Positions 53,257 to 63,536 of a DNA stretch of 64,000 bases are shown here, one piece after another. A model generated the notes under the pieces. That model was not told where the DNA came from, made no database searches, and was given only the letters and a program-made list of their open reading frames with translations. Origin of the DNA: Streptococcus mitis (GTDB lineage Bacteria > Bacillota > Bacilli > Lactobacillales > Streptococcaceae); NCBI RefSeq assembly GCF_901542415.1, contig NZ_CABEHV010000004.1:868001-932000 (forward strand). Direction: 5' to 3'. A program made the translations under genes and the position numbers. Each line of letters begins with the position of its first letter. Within the stretch, counting starts at the first letter, position 1.

Positions 53257-53289
53257 AAGGAGCTTTCGGTTGATTTCAAGCTCCTTTTT
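53257..53289. terminator. terminator of the pst operon, probably two-way
   Basis: AAGGAGCTT and AAGCTCCTT with A and T runs outside, between phoU and the binding-protein gene. Confidence 0.75.
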
Positions 53290-53307
53290 ATACATAATTA
53301 TCCTATT

Positions 53308-53964
53308 TTATAGTTCGACAATCTTACCTGTTTCAAAGTAAACAACCCATTCACAGATATTTTTTGCATAGTCTCCAATACGTTCCAAAAAGGCAATCAC
53401 TTGGAAGTAATCGCGTCCTGTAACGATAGCATCTGGATTTTTCTTGATTTCTTCCGTAGCCAACTCACGAATGCTATCAAAGTAATGGTTGATTTTTTCG
53501 TCCATGGCTGCTACTTCATAGGCTTGGTCCACTGAACCATTCAGATAGAGTTCAAGGGCTGCTTCGACGAAATTCTTGACATCGCGACCCATTCTCTTGA
53601 TTTCTTCTTCAACAGCTGGGATACGTTGTTCCCCCTTCATACGAATGGCTGCTTTTGCAATGGAAACAGCATGGTCTCCCATACGTTCCAAGTCAGATAC
53701 GGCTTTTAAGACTGTCAAAACAGTACGCAAGTCTTGAGAAACAGGTTGTTGAAGGGCAATCATTTCAAATGATTTCTTCTCCAATTTTACTTCGTATTCG
53801 TTTACTTCTGCATCGTCTTCGATGACTTCCTTAGCCAAATCACGGTCATGCGTAACAAAGGCACGCACTGTACGATTGATTTGGGATAGCACTTCTTGTC
53901 CCATGGCATAGAACTGGTTGTGCAATTTCTCTAAATCTTCTTCAAATTGAGAACGTAACATCAT
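53308..53964 (-). CDS. phoU: PhoU phosphate regulator
   Basis: A 218-residue all-helical protein with the two PhoU repeats (VKLEKKSFEMIALQQPVSQD, LERMGDHAVSIAK and LERIGDYAKNICEW). It restrains phosphate uptake and signalling and is the last pst gene. Confidence 0.95.
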   Translation of the reverse strand: MMLRSQFEEDLEKLHNQFYAMGQEVLSQINRTVRAFVTHDRDLAKEVIEDDAEVNEYEVKLEKKSFEMIALQQPVSQDLRTVLTVLKAVSDLERMGDHAVSIAKAAIRMKGEQRIPAVEEEIKRMGRDVKNFVEAALELYLNGSVDQAYEVAAMDEKINHYFDSIRELATEEIKKNPDAIVTGRDYFQVIAFLERIGDYAKNICEWVVYFETGKIVEL

Positions 53965-53972
53965 TTATCTCC

Positions 53973-54731
53973 TTATCCAAATTTTCCTGAAATATAATCT
54001 TCTGTTTCCTTGTGTTGTGGGTTGAGGAACATCTTCTTGGTATCGTTAAACTCAATCAAATCTCCATCTAAGAAAAATCCTGTCTTGTCAGAGATACGAG
54101 AGGCTTGTTGCATAGAACGCGTAACCAAGAGCATGGTGTATTTATCTTTTAGGCCATACAAGGTTTCCTCAATCTTACCGGCCGAGATAGGGTCCAAGGC
54201 TGAAGTAGGTTCATCCAAGAGAATGATTTTAGGACTGGTTGCTAAGACACGAGCAACACAGACACGTTGCTGTTGTCCACCTGAAAGCCCGATAGCTGAA
54301 TCATGCAGGCGGTCCTTGACCTCGTCCCAGATAGAAGCTCGTTGTAGGGCTTTTTCTACCGCTTCATCCAGAACCTGCTTGTCCTTCACTCCATTGATAC
54401 GAAGCCCGTAAACAACATTTTCGTAGATAGACATAGGGAAAGGGTTTGGTTGTTGGAAAACCATACCGATTTCCTTCCGCAATTCAACTGTATCTGTACG
54501 TGGACTGTAGATGTTATGGCCATTATAAACTACCGAACCAGTTGTGGTCACCTCTGGATTAAGATCCCCCATGCGGTTGATAGCCTTTAGGAGGGTTGAC
54601 TTCCCTGATCCAGATGGACCAATCAAAGCTGTAATTTCCTTAGGTTGGAAAGATAGGGAAACACTATTCAAGGCCTTTTTTTGATTGTAGTAAACGGACA
54701 GGTCTGACACCTGTAAAATCGCTTCTGTCAT
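53973..54731 (-). CDS. pstB: phosphate ABC transporter ATPase (second copy)
   Basis: A 252-residue ATPase: [37 protein letters not shown]. The switch histidine is replaced by Arg ([11 protein letters not shown]), unlike the sister copy. It may work as the impaired half of a heterodimer. 12 bases from the first pstB. Confidence 0.94.
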   Translation of the reverse strand: MTEAILQVSDLSVYYNQKKALNSVSLSFQPKEITALIGPSGSGKSTLLKAINRMGDLNPEVTTTGSVVYNGHNIYSPRTDTVELRKEIGMVFQQPNPFPMSIYENVVYGLRINGVKDKQVLDEAVEKALQRASIWDEVKDRLHDSAIGLSGGQQQRVCVARVLATSPKIILLDEPTSALDPISAGKIEETLYGLKDKYTMLLVTRSMQQASRISDKTGFFLDGDLIEFNDTKKMFLNPQHKETEDYISGKFG

Positions 54732-54743
54732 ACTGTTTCCTTT

Positions 54744-55547
54744 CTATCCAAAGTGTCCTGTTACGTAGTCATTGGTTGACTGTAGTTTGGCATTTTGGAA
54801 AATATTAGAGGTCTTATCGTACTCGATCAAGTCACCCAAGTAGAAAAATCCTGTGTAATCACTGGCACGCGCAGCCTGCTGCATACTGTGGGTCACGATG
54901 ATGATGGTAAAGTCCTTCTTCAATTCCAACATGGTTTCTTCCAGTTGGGCTGTCGCAATCGGATCCAAGGCAGACGCTGGTTCATCCATCAAGAGGATAT
55001 CTGGTTTAACAGAAATAGCACGAGCGATACAGAGACGTTGCTGCTGACCACCTGATAGGGTCAAGGCTGACTTGTGCAAATCGTCTTTGACCTGATCCCA
55101 AAGGACAGCTTGACGAAGAGAGGTTTCCACAATTTCATCCAAGACTTGCTTGTCCTTAACCCCTGCACGTTCATGGGCAAAAGTGATATTGCGGTAGATA
55201 GACTTGGCAAAAGGATTTGGTCGTTGGAAGACCATTCCGATGTGCTTACGCATCTCATAGACATTAATTTCTGGACGGTTGACATCAATCCCTTGGTAGA
55301 GGATTTGACCTGTGACCTTGGCAATATCAATGGTATCATTCATACGATTGAGACTGCGGAGGTAGGTTGATTTCCCAGATCCAGATGGGCCAATTAAGGC
55401 TGTGATTTTATTTTTTTCAAATTGCATATCGATGCCCTTGATGGATTCTTTTTTACCGTAGTAAACATGTAAATCCTTGGTAGAGAGGACCACTTTCTCT
55501 TCAGGAAAGGTGATGATATGCTTTTCATCCCAATTATATTTTGACAT
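54744..55547 (-). CDS. pstB: phosphate ABC transporter ATPase (first copy)
   Basis: A 267-residue ATPase with [37 protein letters not shown] and a normal switch His (IVTHSMQQAARASD). N-terminal extension MSKYNWDEKHIITFPEEK. Confidence 0.95.
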   Translation of the reverse strand: MSKYNWDEKHIITFPEEKVVLSTKDLHVYYGKKESIKGIDMQFEKNKITALIGPSGSGKSTYLRSLNRMNDTIDIAKVTGQILYQGIDVNRPEINVYEMRKHIGMVFQRPNPFAKSIYRNITFAHERAGVKDKQVLDEIVETSLRQAVLWDQVKDDLHKSALTLSGGQQQRLCIARAISVKPDILLMDEPASALDPIATAQLEETMLELKKDFTIIIVTHSMQQAARASDYTGFFYLGDLIEYDKTSNIFQNAKLQSTNDYVTGHFG

Positions 55548-55557
55548 GGCTTCTCCT

Positions 55558-56442
55558 TTAGGCAGCGGTTAATTTCTTATGTAGGTAGCTTCCGAGTTTG
55601 CGGGCTCCAAAGTTAAAGATGAGGATAAAGATGAGGAGCACTGCGGCAGAACCTGCTGATACGATGGTTCCATCTGGAATTGTTCCTTCGCTATTGACTT
55701 TCCAGATGTGGACAGCCAAGGTTTCTGCTTGACGGAAGATAGAGATTGGGCTAGTCACACTGAGAATATTCCAGTTAGACCAGTCTAGGGCTGGAGCGGA
55801 TTGTCCTGCTGTATAAATCAAAGCAGCAGCCTCACCAAAGATACGACCAGAGGCTAAGACGACCCCAGTCACAATACCTGGAAGGGCTTCTGGAATGACC
55901 ACATGGACCACTGTCTCCCAGCGAGAAATTCCAAGGGCCAAGCCAGCCTCACGTTGCGTATGGTGAACGTGTTTCAAACTGTCTTCAACATTACGAGTCA
56001 TCTGAGGTAAGTTAAAGACTGTCAAGGCCAAGGCACCTGAGATGATTGAAAATCCATACTCAAACTGAACTACAAAGATCAAGTAACCAAAGAGACCTAC
56101 AACCACTGATGGCAATGAAGACAAGATTTCAATACAGGTTCTGACAAAATTGGTCACAGGACCTTTTTTGGCATATTCAGCTAGGAAAATCCCAGCCCCC
56201 ATAGACAAGGGCACAGAGATAATCAAGGTAATAACCAGAAGGAAGAAGGAATTATAGAGCTGAATTCCAATCCCTCCGCCTGCTTGGTAAGAAGATGATT
56301 TGCCAGTCAAGAAAGACCAAGAGATGTGGGGCAAACCACGAACCAAGATATAAAGAATCAAGGATGCCAAGATGGCAACGATAATTCCTGCAATTGAGTA
56401 GAGGACAGCTGTTGCAATTTTATCTAATTTCTTAGCGTGCAT
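55558..56442 (-). CDS. pstA: phosphate ABC transporter permease PstA
   Basis: A 294-residue permease with six spans and the EAA-like loop REAGLALGISRWETVVHVVIP. It overlaps pstC by 11 bases. Confidence 0.94.
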   Translation of the reverse strand: MHAKKLDKIATAVLYSIAGIIVAILASLILYILVRGLPHISWSFLTGKSSSYQAGGGIGIQLYNSFFLLVITLIISVPLSMGAGIFLAEYAKKGPVTNFVRTCIEILSSLPSVVVGLFGYLIFVVQFEYGFSIISGALALTVFNLPQMTRNVEDSLKHVHHTQREAGLALGISRWETVVHVVIPEALPGIVTGVVLASGRIFGEAAALIYTAGQSAPALDWSNWNILSVTSPISIFRQAETLAVHIWKVNSEGTIPDGTIVSAGSAAVLLIFILIFNFGARKLGSYLHKKLTAA

Positions 56443-57349
56443 AGTTTTTCTTTCCTCTTTCTTTCGTAATCAATTTAATCACACTGTTGAAGGCCAAACT
56501 CATCAAGAGCAAGACTAAGGCCAGTGACCAGAGAACGTTATTGTCAACTGTTCCCATAACAGTATTTCCGATACCCATGGTCAAGACAGAGGTCAAGGTC
56601 GCAGCAGGTGTTGTCAATGAAGTTGGGACAACGGCTGAGTTTCCGACCACCATCTGAATGGCCAAAGCCTCACCAAAGGAACGCGCCATCCCAAAGACCA
56701 CTGCTGTGAAAATCCCTGAACGCGCTGCCTTCAAGGTCACGCGCCAGATGGTTTGCCAGCGGGTGGCCCCCATAGCCAAACTAGCTTCGCGGTAGTGACG
56801 AGGTACCGCACGCAAGCTATCGGTTGTCATAAAGGTTACCGTCGGTAAAATCATGACAAAGAGTACGAAAATCCCTGACAGAATCCCAAAACCAGTTCCA
56901 CCAAAGACACTACGTACAAAGGGAACTACGACCTGCAAACCGATAAATCCATACACAACGGAAGGAATCCCGACCAGCAATTCAATGGCTGGTTGCAAGA
57001 TTCTAGCACCTTTTGGTGAGACTTCAGTCATAAAGACTGCCGCACCGATGGCAAAAGGAGTTGCGATAAGAGCTGATAGGATTGTGACAATGAAGGAACC
57101 CAAAATCATGGGAAGGGCACCAAATTGTTTACCTGAAGGATTCCAAGTTTGTCCAAAAAGGAAATCAAAGATATTAACCCCATTGACAAAGAAGGTCGAC
57201 AAACCTTTTTGGGCAACGAAAATCAAAATCATAGCCACAATGATGACAATCAAAGACAGACAGGCAAAGGTCAAACCTTTCCCTAATTTCTCTAGACGAG
57301 AGTTCTTTGAGGGAGAAAGTAATTTTTTAGCTAATTCTTCTTGATTCAT
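56432..57349 (-). CDS. pstC: phosphate ABC transporter permease PstC
   Basis: A 305-residue permease with six spans; REASLAMGATRWQTIWRVTL is the cytoplasmic loop. Its start shares one base with the pstS stop. Confidence 0.94.
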   Translation of the reverse strand: MNQEELAKKLLSPSKNSRLEKLGKGLTFACLSLIVIIVAMILIFVAQKGLSTFFVNGVNIFDFLFGQTWNPSGKQFGALPMILGSFIVTILSALIATPFAIGAAVFMTEVSPKGARILQPAIELLVGIPSVVYGFIGLQVVVPFVRSVFGGTGFGILSGIFVLFVMILPTVTFMTTDSLRAVPRHYREASLAMGATRWQTIWRVTLKAARSGIFTAVVFGMARSFGEALAIQMVVGNSAVVPTSLTTPAATLTSVLTMGIGNTVMGTVDNNVLWSLALVLLLMSLAFNSVIKLITKERGKKNYAR

Positions 57350-58227
57350 TATTGACTCCCTTCTAGTGCTGTCACCGTTCCTACAGCATCTTTTTCAACT
57401 TTCATTTCCTTGACAGAAATATAGCCCATTCCCTTAACGATTCCACTTTGCGCTTCATCTGAGAGGACAAAGTTAAGAAATTCTGCAACCAATTCGTTTG
57501 GTTGGCCTAAGGTGTACATGTGCTCATAAGACCACAAAGGCCAGTTATTGGTCGTAACATTTTCTGCAATCGGCTCATAGCCATTCAACTTCATACGTTT
57601 AACTGAGTCATCCACATAGGCAAAGGCTAGGTAAGAAATGGCTCCTGGTGTCTGAGAAACAATGTTTTTAACCATCCCATTTGAATCCTGTTCTTGACTC
57701 TGCACGGCAGATTGACCATCCATGATAACACTATCAAAGGTTGCACGCGAACCAGAACTTGCCGCGCGGTTGATAATGGAAATGGCTAGGTCTTTCCCAC
57801 CGACTTCTTTCCAGTTGGTCACTTGACCTGTGAAGATGCTACGGAGTTGTTCAGTTGTCAGATTTTCAACATCAACTTCCTTGTTCACAATAACTGCCAA
57901 GCCCGCTACAGCAACCTTATGGTCCACTAGAGCGGATGCGTTGATACCGTCTTTTTCCTCGGCAAATACGTCTGAATTTCCTACATCAACAGCTCCAGAC
58001 TGAACCTGAGACAAACCTGTACCAGATCCTCCACCTTGGACGTTGACTGTTTTTCCAACGTGCATAGAGCCAAATTCATCTGCTGCTGCTTCGACCAAGG
58101 GCTGAAGAGCCGTTGAGCCAACAGCTGTCATGGATTCTCCACGATCAATCCAGCTAGCACATCCCGCCAAAGAACCTGCCAGCAAAAGAGCTGCAAGGGA
58201 TAAAGCGAGTTTTTTCCTTTTTTTCAC
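57349..58227 (-). CDS. pstS: phosphate-binding lipoprotein PstS
   Basis: A 292-residue lipoprotein (LAGC lipobox near residue 23). [23 protein letters not shown] and [14 protein letters not shown] are phosphate-binding loops. The start codon is GTG after AAGGAG. Confidence 0.95.
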   Translation of the reverse strand: MKKRKKLALSLAALLLAGSLAGCASWIDRGESMTAVGSTALQPLVEAAADEFGSMHVGKTVNVQGGGSGTGLSQVQSGAVDVGNSDVFAEEKDGINASALVDHKVAVAGLAVIVNKEVDVENLTTEQLRSIFTGQVTNWKEVGGKDLAISIINRAASSGSRATFDSVIMDGQSAVQSQEQDSNGMVKNIVSQTPGAISYLAFAYVDDSVKRMKLNGYEPIAENVTTNNWPLWSYEHMYTLGQPNELVAEFLNFVLSDEAQSGIVKGMGYISVKEMKVEKDAVGTVTALEGSQ

Positions 58228-58277
58228 TGTTTTTCTCCTTGAAAATAATGGTGAATGCTGTGAATTTTTTCAACTAT

Positions 58278-58406
58278 TTATTTATGTTTTTCTTTTGAAA
58301 ATTGGGAGCCAACTGAAGTTCTTTGCTTAGTTTTACTAGTCATTTGCTCAGTTACCTTGCCCACCAATTTCGACTTAAAATGAAAGACAATTTGAAAAAA
58401 ATCCAT
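58278..58406 (-). CDS. possible 42-residue peptide ahead of pstS
   Basis: A frame from ATG 58406 (MDFFQIVFHFKSKLVGKVTE...) to 58278, basic, no family. An extended -10 (TGTTATAGT) lies only a few bases upstream, so it would be almost leaderless. It occupies most of the pst leader. Confidence 0.4.
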   Translation of the reverse strand: MDFFQIVFHFKSKLVGKVTEQMTSKTKQRTSVGSQFSKEKHK

Positions 58407-58447
58407 ACTTCCACTATAACATAGACAAGCTACTTTGACTAGCATTT

Positions 58448-59752
58448 TCACTTGAATCTAAGGCCTTTTGGAAAATAATTTTTCAAAACATTTCCAGTCA
58501 CCTTAGCAAAGCCCAAACCATTGCCCTGAACCAAAACTTGGTACCAACCATTTGGCAGACTTTCCTCAAGCTGAACAGTCTCTCCAGCCACATACTTTAC
58601 AAACGCTTCTTGGGCAATTTCAACCGACTGCTTGACCTGACTCGGTTTCAAGGCTAGGCCAAGAGCGAAACTGGGCTCAAAGCGTTTCTTCTTAAAGGTA
58701 CCCAGATGCAGGCCATTGCGAGCAATCTTGAGTTTCCCTAAATCTGGCAAAAATTCTGGCAGGAGATAGAGTTGGTCACCAAAAGTCTGCAAGATTCCCC
58801 TTAGATTGATTTTCAGGTGTTTTTGGGCAAATTCCTGCCACAAAGTAACTTGTTCGCGGCTGAGATTGCTCTTACTTGCCTTAAATTTAGGAGCTGGATT
58901 GTCACCTCTAAATTGTAAATGAGCTACAAACTGCCCCTCTCCCTTAAACTGATGAGGGTACATCCGAGCTGTTTCTGGCAGGTCAATACCAGCTACCATT
59001 CCATTGATATGTTCAACTGGCAGCAAATCAAAATCATACTCTTCCAGTAGCCAATTGACAATCTCTTCGTTTTCCTCGGGGGCCCAGGTACAAGTTGAAT
59101 AAACCAGACGACCACCTTGAGCTAACATGGTCACGGCATCTGCTAGAATTTCTCTTTGCAAGCTAGCACATTGACTCGGATAATCTAAGCTCCAATAGTC
59201 CATAGCATCTGGTTGCTTACGAAACATCCCTTCACCAGAGCAAGGAGCATCAAGGACAATGAGGTCAAAATAGCCTTTAAAAACCTTGGCCAAGCGGTCA
59301 GCAGATTCATTGGTCACCACGACATTTGTCGCTCCAAAGCGCTCCATGTTTTCTACTAAAATCTTAGCCCGTTTGCTTGAAATTTCATTGGAAACAAGGA
59401 GACCCTCCCCTGCTAGATAGGCTGCCAGCTGAGTTGATTTGCCACCCGGTGCAGCAGCCAAATCCAAGACTTTCATACCAGGACTGGGCTGGGCTACCTG
59501 AGCAACCATCTGAGCAGCAGGTTCTTGCGAATAAACTAAACCAGTAGCATGCTCAGGCGATTTCCCAGACACCTTCCCGTAGTGGCCCCAAGGAGTTTGA
59601 GGAATGGCATCAGAAAAGGAAACTGGCGCTTCTTTTAAAGGATTGATCCGAAAAGCCGAAACCGCTTCCTCCTCAAAAGAGGCAAGAAAATCTCTTGCCT
59701 CATCTCCTAGTATCTCTTCATATTTTTCAACAAATCCTTCTGGAAATTGCAT
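58448..59752 (-). CDS. rsmF: RsmF-like 16S rRNA (cytosine-C5) methyltransferase
   Basis: A 434-residue NOL1/NOP2/Sun enzyme. SAM site LDLAAAPGGKSTQLA, DLIVLDAPCSGEGMFRK and the second catalytic Cys in YSTCTWAPEENE are present; the C-terminus has a PUA-like part. Confidence 0.92.
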   Translation of the reverse strand: MQFPEGFVEKYEEILGDEARDFLASFEEEAVSAFRINPLKEAPVSFSDAIPQTPWGHYGKVSGKSPEHATGLVYSQEPAAQMVAQVAQPSPGMKVLDLAAAPGGKSTQLAAYLAGEGLLVSNEISSKRAKILVENMERFGATNVVVTNESADRLAKVFKGYFDLIVLDAPCSGEGMFRKQPDAMDYWSLDYPSQCASLQREILADAVTMLAQGGRLVYSTCTWAPEENEEIVNWLLEEYDFDLLPVEHINGMVAGIDLPETARMYPHQFKGEGQFVAHLQFRGDNPAPKFKASKSNLSREQVTLWQEFAQKHLKINLRGILQTFGDQLYLLPEFLPDLGKLKIARNGLHLGTFKKKRFEPSFALGLALKPSQVKQSVEIAQEAFVKYVAGETVQLEESLPNGWYQVLVQGNGLGFAKVTGNVLKNYFPKGLRFK

Positions 59753-60526
59753 TTAAGTTCTTTTCCTTTCGTAAATATAGGACTGAATTTCCTCCTGCAT
59801 CTCAAGAGGTAGCATCATGACCGGCTGTCTGGTTTGAAAATTAGGAGTTTCACCAGAAAGGGTCACCACCCGATAGCCCAGACTTTCCCCTAAAATATTA
59901 GCGGCAGCATAATCCCATGGTTGCAGATAAGTGACATAGGTCAATAAATGCCCTGACAAAATCTTGGCAAAACTAATGGCCGCACTCCCATAGACACGAA
60001 CACCGAGGACCGCTCGACTCAAATCAGCCAAGCCCCATTCATTGGTTTCCAGCATGCCACTATTCCCTGCAATAAGGAAATCTCCAAGTGGTTTTGGTTT
60101 AAAAGGAGCTAGAGGCTTATCATTTAGACAAACTGGAAAGGCTCCGCCACCGTGGTAACAATCCCCTTTGACCACATCATAAATGAGACCAAACTGACCT
60201 TGACCATTCTCAAAATAAGCCATCATAACAGCAAAATCTTCCTGCTGGGCTACAAAGTTATTGGTCCCATCAATGGGATCAATAACCCAAACCCTGCCCT
60301 CTTGAACCGAGGCTCGCAGACAACCTTCTTCAGCACAAATCTTATCCTCAGGATAACGGGATAAAATCTCACCAACCAAGAGTTCCTGAACTTCCTTGTC
60401 CAGTCTGGTCACCAAATCTGTTGGAGAGGACTTGGTCTCAACACACAAGTCTTCCTGCATGTGGTCAAGGATGTACTGGCCCGCTCTCTTAATAAGCTCT
60501 TTAGCAAATTCAAATTTACTTTCCAA
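59753..60526 (-). CDS. inositol monophosphatase-family phosphatase
   Basis: A 257-residue Mg-dependent phosphatase. [18 protein letters not shown] and the distal [14 protein letters not shown] motifs are complete. The frame opens at 60601, but that overlaps the UPF0223 gene by 86 bases; the TTG at 60526 after AGGGGAAGG gives the usual N-terminus [11 protein letters not shown]. Substrate not certain. Confidence 0.85.
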   Translation of the reverse strand: MESKFEFAKELIKRAGQYILDHMQEDLCVETKSSPTDLVTRLDKEVQELLVGEILSRYPEDKICAEEGCLRASVQEGRVWVIDPIDGTNNFVAQQEDFAVMMAYFENGQGQFGLIYDVVKGDCYHGGGAFPVCLNDKPLAPFKPKPLGDFLIAGNSGMLETNEWGLADLSRAVLGVRVYGSAAISFAKILSGHLLTYVTYLQPWDYAAANILGESLGYRVVTLSGETPNFQTRQPVMMLPLEMQEEIQSYIYERKRT

Positions 60527-60794
60527 GAGAAATCTTCCCTTCCCCTTTTTCCTTGGCAGTCTGAACTGCTCGATAAAGCGAATAGCCACTAACTGTTTCA
60601 AATTCTCGGCCCAAACGTTTTTCTTCGCTCTTGCTTGGCACGACCGCTTTGAATTCCTTATAGGATTCCAGTAACTTTTTAGCCTCTACCTTGCCCTCAT
60701 AGGCAGCTTCAACATCATTAAAAAAAGAAAGCACTGAAGCAAGTTCTTCAGTGCTCCACGACAAATCTAGTGGGTAACTATACTGTTTGTTCAT
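60516..60794 (-). CDS. UPF0223 family protein
   Basis: A 92-residue protein ([20 protein letters not shown]...) of the UPF0223 family, typical of Firmicutes; function unknown. Its start overlaps the spx stop by one base (TAATG) and its end overlaps the phosphatase. Confidence 0.9.
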   Translation of the reverse strand: MNKQYSYPLDLSWSTEELASVLSFFNDVEAAYEGKVEAKKLLESYKEFKAVVPSKSEEKRLGREFETVSGYSLYRAVQTAKEKGEGKISLGK

Positions 60795-61195
60795 TAACTA
60801 ATACCAGCTCTCATTCTTGCTTCTTTTAGTTCTTGCTTACGATAACTACGAGGGAGAAAAGCACGAATCTCATCTTCATTAAAACCGATTTGCATGCGTT
60901 TAGCATCGATAATAATTGGACGACGCAAAAGACTAGGATACTGCTCAATCAAATGAAGCAATTCCGATACCGAAATACTCTCTACATCAATATTCAATTT
61001 TTGAAAAATTTTTGAACGAGTTGAAATGATGTCATCAGTACCATTTTCGGTCAAGGAAAGGATGTGTTGCAATTCTTTTCTTGTTAAAGGACTGGTCATA
61101 ATATTGTGTTCCACAAAGGGAACCTTATGTTTTTCTAACCAGGCCTTAGCCTTACGACATGATGTACAGCTCGGTGATAGAAATAGTGTAATCAT
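60794..61195 (-). CDS. spx: Spx/ArsC-family transcription regulator
   Basis: A 133-residue Spx protein. The redox switch CTSC is at residues 10-13, and [14 protein letters not shown] and [20 protein letters not shown] are typical. It binds RNA polymerase alpha under thiol stress. Which Spx paralogue this is cannot be told here. Confidence 0.92.
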   Translation of the reverse strand: MITLFLSPSCTSCRKAKAWLEKHKVPFVEHNIMTSPLTRKELQHILSLTENGTDDIISTRSKIFQKLNIDVESISVSELLHLIEQYPSLLRRPIIIDAKRMQIGFNEDEIRAFLPRSYRKQELKEARMRAGIS

Positions 61196-61403
61196 GCTTT
61201 TCTCTTCTTATCTATACTTTGCTATTTCTATTATACACAAAAATAAAGCGCTTGACTAGCGATTTTTTAAAAAAAGCCTATTTTTCAAGAAAAATAGACT
61301 GTTTGCGAACGATTGATATATTCTGGATTTAGTTAATTCACTCTTAACGATGGTTTTAAATTATATGATTTTTTATATATACAAATTAAAAACGTCTTTC
61401 GTT

Positions 61404-62021
61404 TTACTTCCTACGACTTTTCAGGTACAGAAAACCAAAGAAGCTTTCATAGAGGGTGAAAAAGAGGAGGAAGGCATGAAGGAAGAAGGTCTCTGGCAAA
61501 ATCAGAATCACTGGATCCTTAGCTGGGTCAAAAAGCCAGGTATCATCTCCCACAAAGAGAATTTGATGGAAAAGAGTAAAGAATTGGTCAAAACCAATCA
61601 AAACTCCCCCAAGACCAATCAATACAGGCAAGACAACTAAAGCCAGAAAATTTTTACGATAGAGAGACAAGAATCCCTTTTTCACAATTCCTTTGATAAA
61701 GAAATAGAAACTTGGCAGTGTCACTAAGGCTACTAGCTGAACCAAGTGAAAGAGGTTTTTGACCACCGCAAAATGGTGTAGCCCAGCTGCTGACGAACGA
61801 AAATCAGGCATCTGCAAGACCTGACTAAAAGGGTTGGTCAGGTAATTCATCAAGATATGAAAGTTGTACTGAATGGTTTCCGGTTTTAGATAGACTCGAT
61901 TTGTTAAGTTCAACCACTGAATTTCCATAGGATAAAAGATCCAAGCCAGATAGATAGTCAGAAGGATTGAGAGGGAGAGGAGAAAGAACATAGAGCTCCA
62001 AAAGATCAATTTAGTTTTCAT
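61404..62021 (-). CDS. membrane protein of the TIGR01906 type
   Basis: A 205-residue protein with a first span right after MKTKLIFW and about four spans. [11 protein letters not shown] and [20 protein letters not shown] recall the TIGR01906 integral membrane family. It overlaps the phosphatase gene by 11 bases. Confidence 0.75.
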   Translation of the reverse strand: MKTKLIFWSSMFFLLSLSILLTIYLAWIFYPMEIQWLNLTNRVYLKPETIQYNFHILMNYLTNPFSQVLQMPDFRSSAAGLHHFAVVKNLFHLVQLVALVTLPSFYFFIKGIVKKGFLSLYRKNFLALVVLPVLIGLGGVLIGFDQFFTLFHQILFVGDDTWLFDPAKDPVILILPETFFLHAFLLFFTLYESFFGFLYLKSRRK

Positions 62022-62784
62022 CAAAGTTCCACTCCGCAAGGCTAGAAACTACATGAGTCGGTGCGATTGGCAGGTCTGCTACTTCTTCTGCCTTGGTAAA
62101 ACCTGTCGTCACCAAGAGCGTTGGAATGCTATTGTCAATTCCTGCTCGAATATCAGTCAAGTAATTATCCCCAACCATGATTAACTCTTCACGTTCCAAA
62201 CCTAAGTGCTCAACCGCCTTGTCCATAATAATAGCATTTGGTTTCCCGATATAAACAGGCTTCACTCGTGTTGCTACTTCAAGAAGCGTAATCAGTGAAC
62301 CAGCACCTGGCAAAAGACCCCGTTCTGTCGGGATATTGAGGTCAGGATTGGTTCCGATAAAGTGAGCTCCCTTTTGAATCGCAAGAGTTGCTGTCGCAAA
62401 TTTTTCATAGTCGACTTGCCAGTCCAGGCCTACTACTACATAGGCAGGATTCTCCTTGTCTTCGACATAGCCCGCCGCCTTAATGGCATCTTTGAGTCCT
62501 GCTTCTCCGATGACATAGACGGTCTTTTCAAGCCCCAAATCATTCATATAATCGATAGTCGCCAAAGTTGCTGTGTAAACAGTCGATAGAGCTGTATCGA
62601 TATTAAAATTCTGAGCCAACATCTGCTGAACACTCTCAGGAGTGCGGGTTGTATTGTTGGTCACAAAAAGATAAGGAATGTCCCGCTTTTTCAATTCATG
62701 GACAAAAGCCTCTCCTGCTGGAATTCGATCCTTCCCCTTATAAATGGTTCCGTCTAAATCAATTAAATAGCCTTTATATTTCAT
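62011..62784 (-). CDS. NagD-like HAD phosphatase
   Basis: A 257-residue HAD hydrolase: DLDGTIYKG (nucleophile Asp), [21 protein letters not shown] and [17 protein letters not shown]01457-like family. Substrate unknown; cap type C2. Confidence 0.92.
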   Translation of the reverse strand: MKYKGYLIDLDGTIYKGKDRIPAGEAFVHELKKRDIPYLFVTNNTTRTPESVQQMLAQNFNIDTALSTVYTATLATIDYMNDLGLEKTVYVIGEAGLKDAIKAAGYVEDKENPAYVVVGLDWQVDYEKFATATLAIQKGAHFIGTNPDLNIPTERGLLPGAGSLITLLEVATRVKPVYIGKPNAIIMDKAVEHLGLEREELIMVGDNYLTDIRAGIDNSIPTLLVTTGFTKAEEVADLPIAPTHVVSSLAEWNFDEN

Positions 62785-62794
62785 CTATTTCTTC

Positions 62795-63535
62795 CTAATC
62801 CTTTTTTATTTCTTGCCAAGTGATGATAGCTTGGGCATTGGTAGCCCCGTCGCTTGTGATCTCATGCTTGCTTTCCAGTCCAGTCCGTTCAACAGCCGAT
62901 GTAATCACCCCACCTGGTCGAACTTCCTTGACATACTTGAGATTGATTTTCTTGGGAATATATTGGGTCAAAAAATCCGCTCCCATGACCTCAAAAATCC
63001 AATCCAGATACTTACTGTTATTGACATGACCATTCATATCCAAGTCGTAAAAACGAACATGGTAATCCTTGCTGACTGGCTCGTTCAAGGACTCATACTT
63101 TGGTCCACGGATGAGCTTTTTATCAAAATCAGACTGGTAAGGAGCCACAATCTCAGGTTCGACAGCATGGACTTTTCGACTATCTCGGTCCATGAGAACA
63201 AAGGTCGCCATCATGTGAATGAGCTCCTGCCCCGCTTCATCATAAATGGTAAAGCGACGGTAGCAAAAAAGTCGATTATAGCTCAGGGCTTCCGTTTCGA
63301 TAGTGATTTCCTCTGCAAAACGAGGCAAACGAACCACCTCAATATCATAATCTGTGATAATCCAGACCAGATTATGCTCTTCCAAAATAGTCTTATCACT
63401 AACCCCCAACTCAATAGACTGCATCCCTGAAACTTGCAGGGATAGCAAAATCACATCTGGAAGCTTGATATGACCGTTCATATCAGCCATATCAAAAGGA
63501 ATTTTCATATTCATTTGATAAGTTAAGCCCATCAT
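62795..63535 (-). CDS. acyl-ACP thioesterase
   Basis: A 246-residue two-hotdog thioesterase (FatA/B type). VRFYDLDMNGHVNNSKYLDW holds the catalytic Asn-His group. Sets fatty-acid release. Directly follows hemW. Confidence 0.9.
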   Translation of the reverse strand: MMGLTYQMNMKIPFDMADMNGHIKLPDVILLSLQVSGMQSIELGVSDKTILEEHNLVWIITDYDIEVVRLPRFAEEITIETEALSYNRLFCYRRFTIYDEAGQELIHMMATFVLMDRDSRKVHAVEPEIVAPYQSDFDKKLIRGPKYESLNEPVSKDYHVRFYDLDMNGHVNNSKYLDWIFEVMGADFLTQYIPKKINLKYVKEVRPGGVITSAVERTGLESKHEITSDGATNAQAIITWQEIKKD

Positions 63536-63536
63536 C

